NCBI RefSeq assembly: GCF_005484945.1
Contig: NZ_CP034035.1
Coordinates: forward strand, 3,964,094 to 4,028,093
DNA length: 64,000 nt
DNA from: Brenneria rubrifaciens
GTDB lineage: Bacteria > Pseudomonadota > Gammaproteobacteria > Enterobacterales > Enterobacteriaceae
Direction: 5' to 3'
Shown in pieces: positions 39,246 through 49,611 of the stretch. Position numbers and translations under genes: made by a program. Every line of letters starts with the position of its first letter. Positions within the stretch are counted from its first letter, which is position 1. The notes under the pieces are model-generated. The model worked only from the letters and a program-made list of their open reading frames with translations, was not told the origin of the DNA and did no database searches.

Positions 39246-39939
39246 CTTTCCGCCTCGCTTCCCAATGCGAATAAAGAAACTAAAAATGTATATTAAACAA
39301 TTCGTTATTGGTTGTTGAGCGTAAGTAGGGATCAAAATCACTTCGGTTGCTATAGCGCCTAGACTTTCGGACAAAACATAGCATAGTTTGGTTGCGTGCT
39401 TAGCTCTGGCTACTAACTCATGCAACGAACGTGTGTCCCTGTCTTCGGGTATAAGGTTTCATCACTTATCAGGTTGGCTCGGGCACCTGTGGGTGGGCTG
39501 CGAGCAAACCGAATGTGCTTAACGTCGTAGTCACTCGGGCACTGCCCATACGAAGCACAAAGCAAGGCACTCACCCCTCATAATGGAATCCGAATTGTCG
39601 CCTGAGCGTTACGCGTCTGAATCGACAGGTAAAAGAAAAAAGAGATAAACAGGATGATCGGATCACGAACTCGCCATTTGTTTGCTCAATTTCTGGCGTT
39701 GCCGGACCCCATGGTTTCCATTGTGCTGCTAGGTAAGTATGGGGTGCGGCACTATCATTGTCGCCAGGGCAACCGCTCCATAACCTGCTGAACACACTGC
39801 GATCTCTTGATGACCATGCCCTCATGCTTGCACTCGCCGAGGTTGTCGCGACTTCCGGCGATCTCAAAAACCCCTGGCTCTCGGTGGAAGCGAATAGACA
39901 TCGATGGAACAAAAAATCCCGCATAACAAGGCGCTATGC
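39246..39939. other. region between hipA and the second att repeat
   Basis: About 700 bases without a recognised gene. A short frame (39758-39946, plus) encodes NTLRSLDDHALMLALAEVVA and looks protein-like, but I cannot identify it and it has no good start, so it may be a remnant. A 10-bp stem ATCCCGCATA (39916-39925) / TATGCGGGAT (39935-39944) abuts the att repeat. Confidence 0.4.
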
Positions 39940-39996
39940 GGGATGAGTGGATGTGAGTGGACGCTTACAGACTTAGCGTTACTTGCCGATGCAGAA
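39940..39996. repeat. att-like direct repeat 2 (left end of the island, core 39979-39996)
   Basis: Second copy of the 57-base repeat. Its 18-bp core TTACTTGCCGATGCAGAA reads TTCTGCATCGGCAAGTAA on the other strand, i.e. the codons FCIGK-stop of mnmE. This is nearly the 18-bp attachment site used by Salmonella genomic island 1 at trmE/thdF. Interpreted as attL of the large island. Confidence 0.8.
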
Positions 39997-40055
39997 GTAG
40001 TGATTTCACTGTATTCCATTGATTTTAAATGTGTTTCCGGATGCACTTCAACGTG

Positions 40056-40074
40056 CTTGGACCTATTCTTGGAC
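40056..40074 (+). promoter_or_regulatory. paired CTTGGAC repeats near attL, possible integrase arm sites
   Basis: CTTGGAC occurs at 40056-40062 and 40068-40074. The same heptamer recurs at the other island end (59243-59249 inverted, 59290-59296 direct). Such repeats flanking the core are what arm-type integrase sites look like. Confidence 0.5.
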
Positions 40075-41020
40075 CCAAAAACCAAGTGTGTCCCTTGGTA
40101 GCTGGGGATGGCCCTCCCTGGACGCTTCCCACTCTCCCGTTACTGGCGCGATGTGTCAGCGAACGACTTGATCAGAAGCAGTGAACCCGGCCATTAACAT
40201 CCAATGCGCTGCAACGAGTTCATTTTCCCACCTCCTGATCCGGAACACCAAGGATGTTGCGCCCTGCTCCAAACCCGAGAAAACGGGAGGAACGCAGTTC
40301 GGATTGATGGCTGCGGCAGCGGTGATGCCGGGGTGAGATGACGGCTCCTTTGGCCAGTTGGCCGATACCGATAGGAGCCTCACCATGTCACACCAAACCT
40401 CGGACATCATCACCCCGAAAGCTCTGTTGCTCGATGAGCGGCTGACGCCGCTGGAGCGCAACGCCTGGCTGACTTTCCGTGCGCTGGCCAGCAACGACGG
40501 CAGCGTGGTCCTCAGCTACGACGCGCTACGCAAATATTTGCCCAGCGCACCGGGCAGCAAGCGGGCTGCCCTTGAAACTGTGTCCAGGGCCGTGCTGTGT
40601 CTGCGGCTGTCCGCGTGGATTGCGCTGGTCGAGTACCGCCGCAACCCGATGACCGGCTTCTTGATGGCCCGCCGCTACGCGGTGCGGAATCAGCCACTCA
40701 CGTTCGACAACGCGTGCTTGGAGGACGAAGACTACCTGCCCCTGCTGGAACGGGCGCTCGGCCATGCCAGCGCGACGATTCGCCAACTGGCGCAGTCCAT
40801 CCTCGACGAAGCCATGCGCCACCCGGACAGGTTGGAAAAGCTGCCTGCAACGATGCAAGAGCGGATCAGGCTCTTACAGCATCGTGGCGACGACCATGAT
40901 CAGGGTAGTCCTAGTGGCTCAACTCTGCGCGATACCCACGTGCCCGAAGCCAGCGGCGGTATTCCGAAACCCGTTCCGGCATCTGCGACAGCAGTACGTA
41001 CTGTAGAAAAAGAAGTATTA

Positions 41021-42134
41021 TTGATCCGGCAATAATCATCTTGAATTTTTGGAATGCGCCATCATGTGGTGGTGATGCAAGCAACCGATATGAGATCGCT
41101 GTCGCGCGAAGCGCGCCACGAAAGGCGCGTGCAAGTAATTCGACTGCGCAAGGCGGGTCGTACGTACGATGAGATTGCCGCGCAGACGGGCCTGAGCCGC
41201 ACCGGCGTCTTCGACATCTGCAAGCGTCACGAGGTGGCCGGCGCCAAGGCGCTGCAGGATGCGCCCGGCGGTCGCAAACTGGGCGAAGGGCGCCGCCTGG
41301 GCGCGGCCCAAGAGGCGGCGGTGCGCAAGCTGATCACCGACAAGACGCCCGATCAACTGAAGATGCCGTATGCGTTGTGGAGCCGCGCGGCTGTGGGCGA
41401 ACTCATCGAGCAGCGCTTTGGCGTTCGACTGCCGGTGCGCACGATGGGGCTGTACCTGGCGCGTTGGGGCTTCACACCCCAGAAACCCATGAAGAAGGCC
41501 TACGAGCAGTCGCCCGCGGCGGTGAAGAAATGGCTCGAAGAGGAATACCCGGTGATCGCCGCGTGCGCCAAGGTCGAGGGTGCCGAGATTCATTGGGGCG
41601 ATGAGACCGGGCTTCGCAGCGACGATGTGCGCGGTCGCAGCTACGCGCCCAAGGGCAAGACGCCGATCGTGCGGGTGAACAGTAAGCGCCACGGCCTGTC
41701 GGTGATCTCCACGGTCACCAACAAGGGGCAGATGCGCTGGAAGGCCTTCCACGGCGCGCTCAACTCCGACATCCTGATCGACTTCCTGCGCCGGCTCATC
41801 AAGGACGCGGAGCGCAAGGTCTACTTGATCCTGGACAACTTGCGGGTGCACCACAGCAAGCCTGTGAAGGCCTGGTTGGCCGAGCATAAGCACGAGATCG
41901 AGGTGTTCTACCTTCCGAGCTACAGTCCAGAACTCAACCCGAACGAGATGGCCAACGCCGACCTCAAGCAGGCCGTCACGAAGCTCGCCCCGGCGCGCAC
42001 GAAACTGCAACTGGTCAAGGCCACAGCAAGGCACCTGCGTAGCGTTCAGCGCAAGCCCGAACGCATCAAGAGCTACTTCGAACACGAGCCAGTTCGCTAT
42101 GCGGCCTGATTCAAGTTCGTTCATGCCGGATCAA
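41021..42134 (+). mobile_element. IS630-family insertion sequence
   Basis: 1114 bp with terminal inverted repeats TTGATCCGGCA (41021-41031) and TGCCGGATCAA (42124-42134), and a second matching block CTTGAAT about 9 bases further in. It is flanked by TA at 41019-41020 and 42135-42136, the TA target duplication expected for IS630. It carries one transposase gene. Confidence 0.88.
41054..42109 (+). CDS. IS630-family transposase
   Basis: 351 residues in a single frame. An N-terminal HTH region (RLRKAGRTYDEIAAQTGLSR, then TGVFDICKRHEV) precedes the DDE catalytic domain: first Asp in IHWGDETGLR, second Asp in VYLILDNLRVHHSKPV, Glu in YLPSYSPELNPNEMA. The enzyme cuts and pastes the element at TA dinucleotides. 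It appears intact. The exact start is uncertain (ATG 41054, or internal ATG 41075/41090). Confidence 0.88.
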   Translation: MRHHVVVMQATDMRSLSREARHERRVQVIRLRKAGRTYDEIAAQTGLSRTGVFDICKRHEVAGAKALQDAPGGRKLGEGRRLGAAQEAAVRKLITDKTPDQLKMPYALWSRAAVGELIEQRFGVRLPVRTMGLYLARWGFTPQKPMKKAYEQSPAAVKKWLEEEYPVIAACAKVEGAEIHWGDETGLRSDDVRGRSYAPKGKTPIVRVNSKRHGLSVISTVTNKGQMRWKAFHGALNSDILIDFLRRLIKDAERKVYLILDNLRVHHSKPVKAWLAEHKHEIEVFYLPSYSPELNPNEMANADLKQAVTKLAPARTKLQLVKATARHLRSVQRKPERIKSYFEHEPVRYAA

Positions 42135-42678
42135 TAAAAGAAGTACGTACGTACCGCTCATCACCCGAAGTGCAGGTATCGGGGCCAGATATGCCAGCCC
42201 GCTTCCGGCAACTGCCACAGGATCAGCAACGGGTTCTCACCGCGCGCCTCAAGGGCCTCCCTCCGGAACAACGCCTGGCGGTACTGGCCGAATGGGACGC
42301 GCGCTGCGAATCAGGTGGCGTGCACAACGTCATCGCCTACCTCTACGGGTTGATCAAGAAGGCCGTGGAAGGCGTTTTCAAGCTCTGGGCGGCACGCAAA
42401 TCTACCCCGCAGCAGACACCCGTGCAGGCCATCAGCAACAGCCAGCATAGCTCGTCGCCAGTCCCTTCTCCATCGTCCAGCAGCCAAACTGCAAAGCCTG
42501 CATCGCGTGAGGTCGCGCAACGGCATCTGGATCAGATCCGGCGCATGTTGAAGACCCCATCGCTGCCCATCGGGCAGATCATCGGGTGCATGGCTGACAG
42601 CGGAATGCTACCAACAGCCCCAGGAAACACGCCTGCTGCTGCAAGGCTGGGGCCACTGGGCTCGGCGTGAGGCCGATG

Positions 42679-42709
42679 GGGCCGTCACTGCCCGCCGCAG
42701 TGACGGCCC
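42679..42709 (+). terminator. strong GC hairpin after the replication gene
   Basis: GGGCCGTCACTG (42679-42690) and CAGTGACGGCCC (42698-42709) pair perfectly over a 7-base loop, 8 bases after the stop. There is no T run, so it is either a terminator-like structure or a structural DNA element of the island. Confidence 0.55.
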
Positions 42710-43255
42710 GGCGAAATGCAGCAGGAATGCGGGTTGGCGCAGCATCGCATTGATGGCTGCGCACATGATGATGCCCCGGCACACTGGCCCAGCAACGACC
42801 TGCCGGTGGGTATGAACACCGGAACCCTGGCGCAGGTTCCTGCAAGCGCAGACCCGGCTCACCAGACGGAACCATCCCAGGCACACCCAGGCTCGCTTAG
42901 TGTGCCGCCCTACCCATGGGCAGAGCCTTCCTCATCCTCGGCGTGATTCGTCCCGCCATCGTCGCAACACACATCCGCCGTTCCAGGCACTCGTTGCTGG
43001 TCGCCCGTCCTCGCGCGGCCTGCCGACACCTTTTCCACACTGCATCACAGGAGGTACTCATCCCAGCATATCGCGTTGTCGTCCCTTGCCATTCCTCCGC
43101 CCGGCCTTCCCACAGGAAGCAAGGCGGACGCCTCATTCGAGGCCACAGGTGAACTGAGCACCTGGCCCTTGCCCCTCGGGATCTCGCCTTGGCGAGTTGG
43201 CAAAAACACTGACCGTTTGCTGCTCAGCCCCGATAACCGATGGAACAACACCGCG
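42710..43255. other. GC-rich intergenic stretch before the island recombinase
   Basis: About 545 bases. Several open frames overlap because of high GC, but none is recognisable. It may include the leader of the recombinase gene, whose frame is open from 43076. Confidence 0.4.
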
Positions 43256-44119
43256 ATGGACGACCTGACCTATACCCTGCGCCAGCTTTGCCAGCGCAAC
43301 CGCGACGGCAGCCATGCCACTCAGGCCGACCGGCAACGGTCGCTGAGTCTGGCCGCACGCCAACTGTGCGAGGCGGGCTTTCGCCAGATGCGGGCCAACT
43401 CGCTCAAGGGCAAGCATGTCGAAGCCCTGTTGCAGCGCTGGCAAGCCGAAGGCCTGTCGGCCGGTACGCTGAAGAACCGCATGGCGCACCTGCGCTGGTG
43501 GGCAGAGAAGGTTGGCAAGGCAGGCATCCTGCCGACGGATAACACCAAACTGGGCATTCCCGAACGGCGCTATGTGACCAATGAAAGCAAGGCCAAGGAA
43601 ATTGGCGACAGGTTGGGCAGGATCACCGACCCTCATGTCCGCATGAGCCTGCGCTTGCAAGCTGCTTTTGGTTTGCGGCGGGAAGAGTCCATCAAGTTTC
43701 AGCCCCGCTATGCTGATCGTGGCGACCATATCGCCATCAAGGGATCGTGGGCGAAGGGCGGTCGCGATCGAGCAGTTCCGATCACGACTCAGGAACAGCG
43801 TGCGGTGCTGGATGAGGCCCGTCGTCTGGCGGGCCTGGGATCTCTGATTCCATCGCACAAGACCTACATCCAGCAGCGGCATGTCTACGACGGGCAGTGC
43901 AAGGCGGCAGGGCTGAGCAACATGCATGGGCTGCGACATCGGTATGCGCAGATGCGGTATGAGGTGCTGACGGGATGGCGGGCACCGGCGGCGGGTGGTC
44001 CTGGGAAAACTCAGCTCAGTAGCAGCCAGCGAATGAGTGACCAACACGCCCGACATCAGATCAGCCGTGAACTCGGGCATGAACGTATGAAAGTAACGGC
44101 GATTTATCTGGGAACCTGA
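43256..44119 (+). CDS. tyrosine recombinase, Integrase_1 type (ICE-associated)
   Basis: 287 residues from ATG 43256, where the family similarity begins (MDDLTYTLRQLCQRNRDGSH); the frame runs upstream to 43076 without similarity. N-terminal SAM-like domain (residues about 1-110) and catalytic domain with the Arg of FGLRREESIKF, His-x-x-Arg of MHGLRHRYAQ, and the C-terminal ELGHERMKVTAIYLG with His and the nucleophilic Tyr. Such proteins occur inside ICEs separate from the att-proximal integrase. It ends three bases from the convergent rhuM gene. Confidence 0.82.
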   Translation: MDDLTYTLRQLCQRNRDGSHATQADRQRSLSLAARQLCEAGFRQMRANSLKGKHVEALLQRWQAEGLSAGTLKNRMAHLRWWAEKVGKAGILPTDNTKLGIPERRYVTNESKAKEIGDRLGRITDPHVRMSLRLQAAFGLRREESIKFQPRYADRGDHIAIKGSWAKGGRDRAVPITTQEQRAVLDEARRLAGLGSLIPSHKTYIQQRHVYDGQCKAAGLSNMHGLRHRYAQMRYEVLTGWRAPAAGGPGKTQLSSSQRMSDQHARHQISRELGHERMKVTAIYLGT

Positions 44120-44122
44120 GGC

Positions 44123-45166
44123 TTATCTGTCATCTTTGGCGTTCGGGTCACCGGCTGCCAGATTTTTTACTACCTTGTCGAAGTCACTTTCAAACAGGCG
44201 ATCCTGCACAATTCTGTACTTCTCAAATTCACTTTCCGCATGCGTCTGGGCAACATTCGCAGAAATCTTGCCGCTGTTCTGTAGCACTTCCCGTTCATCA
44301 AATTCGAGGAAGGCGTCCAGCCGCTTTGACCAGTCTTCCATGCTCATGGGGATTTTGCGGCGAGCACGATCCTCGGCCAGTTCCAGATAGGCGTTGACGA
44401 TACGGCCCAACGAATCCAACTCGTCCTTGGTCAGGTAGTTCTTGGCCACGGCTACGTCGGTTTTCAGAATCTTGCCTTCGGGCGCGCTCGCCCAGGAAGT
44501 CAGCCCCATATGCGGCTTGCTGCTATCGGCCCGCTTGCGGATCAACTCAGCGGCCGTATGACCGTGGATGGCGTAATGCAGTTTGTTCTGTACTTTGGCG
44601 AAGAAGGCCTTGGTAGTCGGTGCGTCCTTGTTGTAATCCACGCTGGTGGCATAGATGTCGGTGATCTTCTGGTAGAAGCGTCGCTCGCTGAGACGGATCT
44701 CGCGGATTTCCGCCAGCAGCCGCTCGAAGTAGTCCTCGTCCAGGAAGCTGCCGTTTTCCATGCGCTGACGATCCAGCACATAGCCCTTGATGGCGAACTC
44801 ACGCAGGACGCCGGTCGCCCACTGGCGGAACTGCGTTGCGCGTATGGAGTTGACCCGGTAGCCGACGGAAATAATGGCGTCGAGGCTATAGAAGTCCACC
44901 GCCCGGGATACCTCCCGCTGGCCCTCTTGCTGAACTATCCGGAAATTCCGGATAGTTGCCTCAGGCGCGAGTTCCTGGCTGGCAAAGATGTTCTTCAGGT
45001 GCTCGCTGACGGTGCGCACATCCACCCCGAACAGTTCGGCCATCAGCTTCTGCGACAGCCATAGGGTCTCGTCCTCGTAGCGGGCTTCGATGCTCTGCTC
45101 GCCGGCCTGGCCAGTGAAGATCAGAAACTCGGCTGTGCTGTTGCGAATCAGTTTTTTGCCATTCAT
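44123..45166 (-). CDS. rhuM: RhuM-family protein (virulence-associated RhuM)
   Basis: 347 residues, cytoplasmic. Family landmarks are ARYEDETLWLSQKLMAELFG, VRTVSEHLKNIFASQELAP, AVDFYSLDAIISVGYRVNS and ATQFRQWATGVLREFAIKGY. The first domain resembles a KilA-N/BRO-like DNA-binding fold; the second (about 150-340) has no assigned activity. Named after a Salmonella SPI-3 gene, it commonly sits beside type I R-M genes. It starts 21 bases after hsdR and is the last gene of the operon. Role in the defence system unknown. Confidence 0.85.
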   Translation of the reverse strand: MNGKKLIRNSTAEFLIFTGQAGEQSIEARYEDETLWLSQKLMAELFGVDVRTVSEHLKNIFASQELAPEATIRNFRIVQQEGQREVSRAVDFYSLDAIISVGYRVNSIRATQFRQWATGVLREFAIKGYVLDRQRMENGSFLDEDYFERLLAEIREIRLSERRFYQKITDIYATSVDYNKDAPTTKAFFAKVQNKLHYAIHGHTAAELIRKRADSSKPHMGLTSWASAPEGKILKTDVAVAKNYLTKDELDSLGRIVNAYLELAEDRARRKIPMSMEDWSKRLDAFLEFDEREVLQNSGKISANVAQTHAESEFEKYRIVQDRLFESDFDKVVKNLAAGDPNAKDDR

Positions 45167-45187
45167 ACCAAGCCCCCTATGCAGCCA

Positions 45188-48100
45188 TCACTTCGACCAA
45201 GCGTTCGACAGTGATTCCGCTTGCTTCAGCACCAGTTCGATCGCGGCATCCTCACCCACCGGCGGGTACTTCCACTTCTTCAGCGTACGCCGCACCAGAA
45301 TCCGCAGCTTCGCCCGCACGCTCTCGCGTACCTGCCAATCCACTGTGGTGCTGTTGCGCAGTTTCTCGGTGATCTCGACGGCGATCTTCTTCAGGGTATC
45401 GTCGCCCAACTCCCGCACGGCGCTTTCGTTGTTGGCCAGCGCATCGTAGAAGGCGATCTCGTCCGGATTCAGTCCCAGCGCGGCTTCACGTGCCAGCGCC
45501 GCCTGGAAGTCCTTGGCCATCTGGATCAGTTCCTCGATGACCTGCGCCGTTTCCACCGCCCGGTTGTGGTACTTGCGCAAGGTTTCCAGCAGGCGGTCGC
45601 CGTACTTCTTCTCCTGCACAACGTTGTTGCGCGCCCGCGCCTTGATCTCGTCACGCAACAGCTTTTCGAGCAGTTCCACCGCCAGGTTGCGGGTCTTCAT
45701 CTGCCGCACGTCTTCTAGGAACTCGTCCGACAGCAGGCCGATGTTGGGCTTGTCCAGGCCCGCCAGAGCGAAGATATCCGCCACACCGTCGGCCACGATG
45801 GCGTTGTCCAGTATCTGTTTGAGCGCGCTGTTCTTGTCTGCGTCGGAACGCTTGCGATCCACCGTGGTGAACTTGACGATGGCGGCCTTGACGGCGGCGA
45901 AGAAGGCAATCTCCGTGCGCAGGGCGGCAGCTTCGTCCAACGTGCTGCACAGGGAAAATGCCTTGCTCACGGCCAGCATGGCATCAAGGAAGCGCTGCTT
46001 GCCGTCCTTCAGCCCCAGAATGTGGTTGGCCACCGGCACCAGCAGCTTCATTGCATCGGTCTCGAACCCGCTGTAGTCGAAGCCGTGCATCAGCCCGCGC
46101 ACAATGTCGAGTTTTTCCAGTAGCACGGCCAGGGCCTCGGCTGCGTTGTGCGCCGGATCGCCTTTGCCCTTGGACTCAGTGTAGGTCTTGAGCGCCGCTT
46201 TCAGTTCGTTGGCAATACCGATGTAATCCACCACCAATCCACCGGGCTTGTTGCGGAACACCCGGTTGACGCGGGCAATGGCCTGCATCAGGTTGTGGCC
46301 CTTCATGGGCTTGTCTACATACATGGTGTGGCAGCAGGGCGCGTCGAAGCCTGTCAGCCACATGTCGCGCACGATCACCAGCTTCAACGGGTCTGCCGGG
46401 TCTTTGAAGCGCTTTTCCAGGCGTTTCTTCACCTGCTGGCTGTACAGGTGCGGCTGCAGCAAGGGCTTGTCCGCTGCCGAGCCGGTCATCACTACCTTGA
46501 TTGCGCCCTTCTCCGGGTCGGCATCGTGCCAGTCCGGGCGCAGGGCGACGATGGCGTTGTACAGCTCGGCGCAAATGTCACGGCTCATGCACACGATCAT
46601 CGCCTTGCCTTCCAGCGTGGCCGTGCGCGTCTCGAAGTGCTGCACCAAGTCGGCAGCCACCTGTTCCAGACGCGGCTGCGCGCCGACCAGCTTGGTCAGC
46701 GCGGCCCAATCGCTCTTGGTCTTCTCGCGGGCGGTGATGTCTTCCTCGTCCTCGATGACCTCATCTACCTGGGCATTGAGTGCGTCGATCTCGGCCTGGT
46801 TCACATCCAGCTTGGCCAGGCGGCTTTCGTAGAAGATCGGTACCGTGGCGCCATCGTCCACCGCGTCCTGAATGTCGTAGATGCTGACGTAATCGCCGAA
46901 CACCGCCCTCGTGTCTTTGTCTTCCAGGGCGATGGGGGTGCCAGTGAAGCCGATGAAGGTGGCGTTGGCCAGCGCGTCGCGCATGTGCTTGGCGTAGCCA
47001 AATACGTACTTGCCGGTCTTGGTATCTAGTCGCCCTTTCATGCCGTACTGGCTGCGGTGCGCCTCGTCGGAAATCACCACGATATTGCTGCGATCCGACA
47101 GCAGCGGGTGCTGTTCCTCATCGTCCAACATGGCAAACTTCTGCACCGTGGTGAAGATGATGCCGCCAGCCTCGCGCGAAGCCAGCATCTCGCGCAGTTC
47201 CTCGCGGCTGCCAGCCTGCATCGGCGTCTGCCGCAGCAGGTCTTCGGCGGCGCAGAAGGTGCCGAACAACTGCCCGTCCAGATCGTTGCGGTCGGTCACC
47301 ACCACCAGCGTGGGGTTTTTCATCTCCGGCTGCTGCAACAGCTTGCCCGCGTAGCAGGCCATGGTGATGCTCTTACCCGAGCCTTGCGTATGCCACACCA
47401 CGCCGGCCTTGCGGCTGCCGCGCCGCACTTCCTTGCCATAGGTGGCACGCGGCTCCTGCACTTCCAGCACGCCTTTGTTCGGACTGCTGGCGGCGATCAC
47501 CGTGGCCTTCACCGCCTCGCGCACCGCATGGAACTGGTGGTAGCCCGCGATCTTCTTGACGATGTGGTCGGCATCCTGTTCGAACAGCACGAAGTGGCGC
47601 ACGTAATCGAGAAACAGCGCAGGTGCGAAGAACCCGCGCACCAGCGTCTCCAGCTCGAACTCCAGCAGCGGTCGGTCGTCTTCACTAGCGATTGCCCGCC
47701 AGGGCTGCATGCGCTCCTGATTGGCCGTGAGCGACCCCAACCGCGCCGTGAAACCGTCGCTGACCACCACCGCCACATTGGTGTTGAACAGGTCGCCGAT
47801 CTCTTCCTTGTAGGTCTGGATCTGGTTGAAGGCATCCCAGATGTCGGTCTGCTCGTTGGCTGGGTTCTTCAGCTCGATCACCGCCAGCGGCAGGCCGTTG
47901 ACGAAAGCCACCAAATCCGGACGACGCGGCTGCTTGGTGCCAGTGACGGTGAACTGGCTGACCAACAGGAAATCGTTGTTGCGTGGGTTGGCGAAGTCGA
48001 TCAGGCTGACCAGGTCGGTGCGATTTTCGTCGCCTATGGAGAACTCGACCGGAATGCCAGCCAGCAGCAGTCGATGCACATGACGGTTGCGTGCAATCAG

Positions 48101-48337
48101 CAGCGGCTCGCTGACCGTCAGAAGCTCGTGTGCCGCCTGCTCCAGCGCCGCGACGGGGATGTGCGGGTTGATGCGGATGAGCGCGACCAACAAGCGTTCG
48201 CGCAATACGGTCTGACGATAGTCGGAGCGAGCAGGTTGGTCTCCATCGGGCGCAATATCAGGGCCCTGTGTGTACGTCCAACCGAGACTCCCGAACCATT
48301 CAATGCAGAGGTCTTCGAGTTGTTGTTCAGTAATCAT
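45188..48337 (-). CDS. hsdR: type I restriction endonuclease subunit R
   Basis: 1049 residues, motor/nuclease subunit of the R2M2S complex. N-terminal PD-(D/E)xK nuclease with D141 (RRPDLVAF), E155 and K157 (AVIELKNP). SF2 translocase with Walker [10 protein letters not shown] (about 316-323), DEAH at 424-427 ([10 protein letters not shown]), motif FIGFTGTPI and [17 protein letters not shown]. The C-terminal helical domain (about 840-1049), which docks on the HsdM2S core, ends [20 protein letters not shown]. The start ATG overlaps the stop of the FRG gene (ATGA). All catalytic motifs are intact. Confidence 0.95.
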   Translation of the reverse strand: MITEQQLEDLCIEWFGSLGWTYTQGPDIAPDGDQPARSDYRQTVLRERLLVALIRINPHIPVAALEQAAHELLTVSEPLLIARNRHVHRLLLAGIPVEFSIGDENRTDLVSLIDFANPRNNDFLLVSQFTVTGTKQPRRPDLVAFVNGLPLAVIELKNPANEQTDIWDAFNQIQTYKEEIGDLFNTNVAVVVSDGFTARLGSLTANQERMQPWRAIASEDDRPLLEFELETLVRGFFAPALFLDYVRHFVLFEQDADHIVKKIAGYHQFHAVREAVKATVIAASSPNKGVLEVQEPRATYGKEVRRGSRKAGVVWHTQGSGKSITMACYAGKLLQQPEMKNPTLVVVTDRNDLDGQLFGTFCAAEDLLRQTPMQAGSREELREMLASREAGGIIFTTVQKFAMLDDEEQHPLLSDRSNIVVISDEAHRSQYGMKGRLDTKTGKYVFGYAKHMRDALANATFIGFTGTPIALEDKDTRAVFGDYVSIYDIQDAVDDGATVPIFYESRLAKLDVNQAEIDALNAQVDEVIEDEEDITAREKTKSDWAALTKLVGAQPRLEQVAADLVQHFETRTATLEGKAMIVCMSRDICAELYNAIVALRPDWHDADPEKGAIKVVMTGSAADKPLLQPHLYSQQVKKRLEKRFKDPADPLKLVIVRDMWLTGFDAPCCHTMYVDKPMKGHNLMQAIARVNRVFRNKPGGLVVDYIGIANELKAALKTYTESKGKGDPAHNAAEALAVLLEKLDIVRGLMHGFDYSGFETDAMKLLVPVANHILGLKDGKQRFLDAMLAVSKAFSLCSTLDEAAALRTEIAFFAAVKAAIVKFTTVDRKRSDADKNSALKQILDNAIVADGVADIFALAGLDKPNIGLLSDEFLEDVRQMKTRNLAVELLEKLLRDEIKARARNNVVQEKKYGDRLLETLRKYHNRAVETAQVIEELIQMAKDFQAALAREAALGLNPDEIAFYDALANNESAVRELGDDTLKKIAVEITEKLRNSTTVDWQVRESVRAKLRILVRRTLKKWKYPPVGEDAAIELVLKQAESLSNAWSK

Positions 48338-49611
48338 TTCCCCTCCGCTACCTGCTGCTTCACCGCATCCATGATTTGTTCGACCACGAAATCACGTAGT
48401 TGCGATGGATAGCCGTTCTTTCGCAACGTGACTCGGATAACGTTACGCATTCGAGCCTGAGCGTCTTCGCGTTTGTCCCAATCCACAACCTGGTGTTTGG
48501 AAATATCGCGGGACAGCTCGCTAGCAATCAAGGCGATACGTCCTGGTTCCACTTGCTGCGTATCAGGATGCGCACGCAAAATGGCATCAATGTTGAAAGA
48601 ATTTTGCTCCGAATCAATGAGGGGAGCCTCCACAACATCAATAGCTGGAACAGGAGGCACTTGAACAATTTGAGTAGAGGTCAAGCGCTCACGCTCTGCA
48701 GCTCGCGCAAGACTAGCTTCCTCTTCCGCTTCGGCAGTTGTGATATTGCAATAATCAGATGCGCCGATCAGATCAGGAAAGAGACTGGCATGATGCACAT
48801 TCATCCGTCTAAGATGGCGCAAACAAGCATCACGTCCTTCATTACGGATATAAATCTTGCAGATGTATCGAGCTAATAGATCAGGCTGATCTTCTTCCGA
48901 TGCGGAGCGTAACCCCTCATCTTCAAAAGCCTCATCGTCAGCTAAGACATTTGCCAGCTTGTTTTCTATCGTGGCGTCATATGGAGAGAAGGTGAATAGT
49001 CCAGCCTGATTAACCAACCTCCCATAGCTGTCCTTGCGTGGCTCCCAAAGCCGAATGCCAGTCTCATCCTGATGCTCAAGAATAAAACTCTTGTTGAGAA
49101 CGTAGACGACACGATACGGATTTTCTTCTTCATCCTTGCTGTCAGCCTTGGCAAAGGCAAAAAACAGGGCAACATAGGGGGAATAAGTCCAGTCGAGTAA
49201 AGGAGTCATCAATCCGTGATGCTGACCAATGGACCAAAGCTCGTCATCTTCGTCCACGAGACTATTGTCACTAAGTCGGCCTCGGATCGCCCGCTTGAAT
49301 CGCTCAAGCTGAGTCGCTGCCAAATTCTCGGTGACGACTCCGTTATCGGATAGACGACCCAGGGTCGGCATCAAACTCCAGTCGGAGCGTCGTTGGCCAC
49401 GAAAAATCAGCTGTATTCCTGGATGATTGAAGAAGGGGCTTTCCAGTAGTTCTGTGTAACTCCGCCAAGACTCCAGTCGGGTTATTGGGATTCGGCCACT
49501 GCGTTCATCGGCCATTATTTCAAAGCACTTTTCTCCACCCCCCCAAACTGGAATTTTCTCAAAGTAGCCTATGCTCTGTTTCTCGGAGAAGGTGCTTTCT
49601 TGCTGGCTCAC
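48334..49611 (-). CDS. FRG-domain protein with an HsdR-like C-terminal tail
   Basis: 425 residues starting at GTG 49611, overlapping the hsdS stop (GTGA) and ending on the hsdR start (ATGA). Residues about 45-165 form an FRG domain (conserved Phe-Arg-Gly in [47 protein letters not shown]), a domain of unknown activity often found in defence genes. The last 60 or so residues ([20 protein letters not shown], then [20 protein letters not shown]) align with the tail of HsdR ([20 protein letters not shown], then [12 protein letters not shown]). This suggests docking to the methyltransferase core as an alternative effector. Confidence 0.85.
   Translation of the reverse strand: MSQQESTFSEKQSIGYFEKIPVWGGGEKCFEIMADERSGRIPITRLESWRSYTELLESPFFNHPGIQLIFRGQRRSDWSLMPTLGRLSDNGVVTENLAATQLERFKRAIRGRLSDNSLVDEDDELWSIGQHHGLMTPLLDWTYSPYVALFFAFAKADSKDEEENPYRVVYVLNKSFILEHQDETGIRLWEPRKDSYGRLVNQAGLFTFSPYDATIENKLANVLADDEAFEDEGLRSASEEDQPDLLARYICKIYIRNEGRDACLRHLRRMNVHHASLFPDLIGASDYCNITTAEAEEEASLARAAERERLTSTQIVQVPPVPAIDVVEAPLIDSEQNSFNIDAILRAHPDTQQVEPGRIALIASELSRDISKHQVVDWDKREDAQARMRNVIRVTLRKNGYPSQLRDFVVEQIMDAVKQQVAEGK

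Larger units (their letters stand above)
40385..42670 (+). pseudogene. ICE/pathogenicity-island replication protein (STY4528-like), interrupted by IS630
   Basis: The N-terminal part (40385-41020, MSHQTSDIITPKALLLDERL, then RNAWLTFRALASNDG) and C-terminal part (42137-42670, DMPARFRQLPQDQQRVLTAR, then VHNVIAYLYGLIKKAVEGVF) are one reading frame. Removing the IS plus one TA joins codon TTA at 41018 to AAA at 42137 in frame and gives about 389 residues. I recognise the family as the SPI-7-type island replication protein STY4528. AGGAG precedes ATG 40385. The first half carries a winged-helix-like N-terminus (LSYDALRKYLP). The break probably disables island replication. Confidence 0.78.

Noticed and set aside
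41036..42124. Minus-strand frame of 362 codons covering the IS630 element
   Set aside because: Antisense to an intact transposase with DDE motifs; no independent support.
41011..42144. 8-bp direct repeat AAGAAGTA flanking the IS as a target duplication
   Set aside because: Also compatible with frame restoration, but IS630 elements duplicate TA; the TA reading gives symmetric 11-bp inverted repeats and leaves AAAGAAGTA as a repeat of the original gene.
46148..48412. Long plus-strand frames opposite hsdR
   Set aside because: Antisense frames produced by GC-rich codon usage; hsdR on the minus strand has complete motifs.
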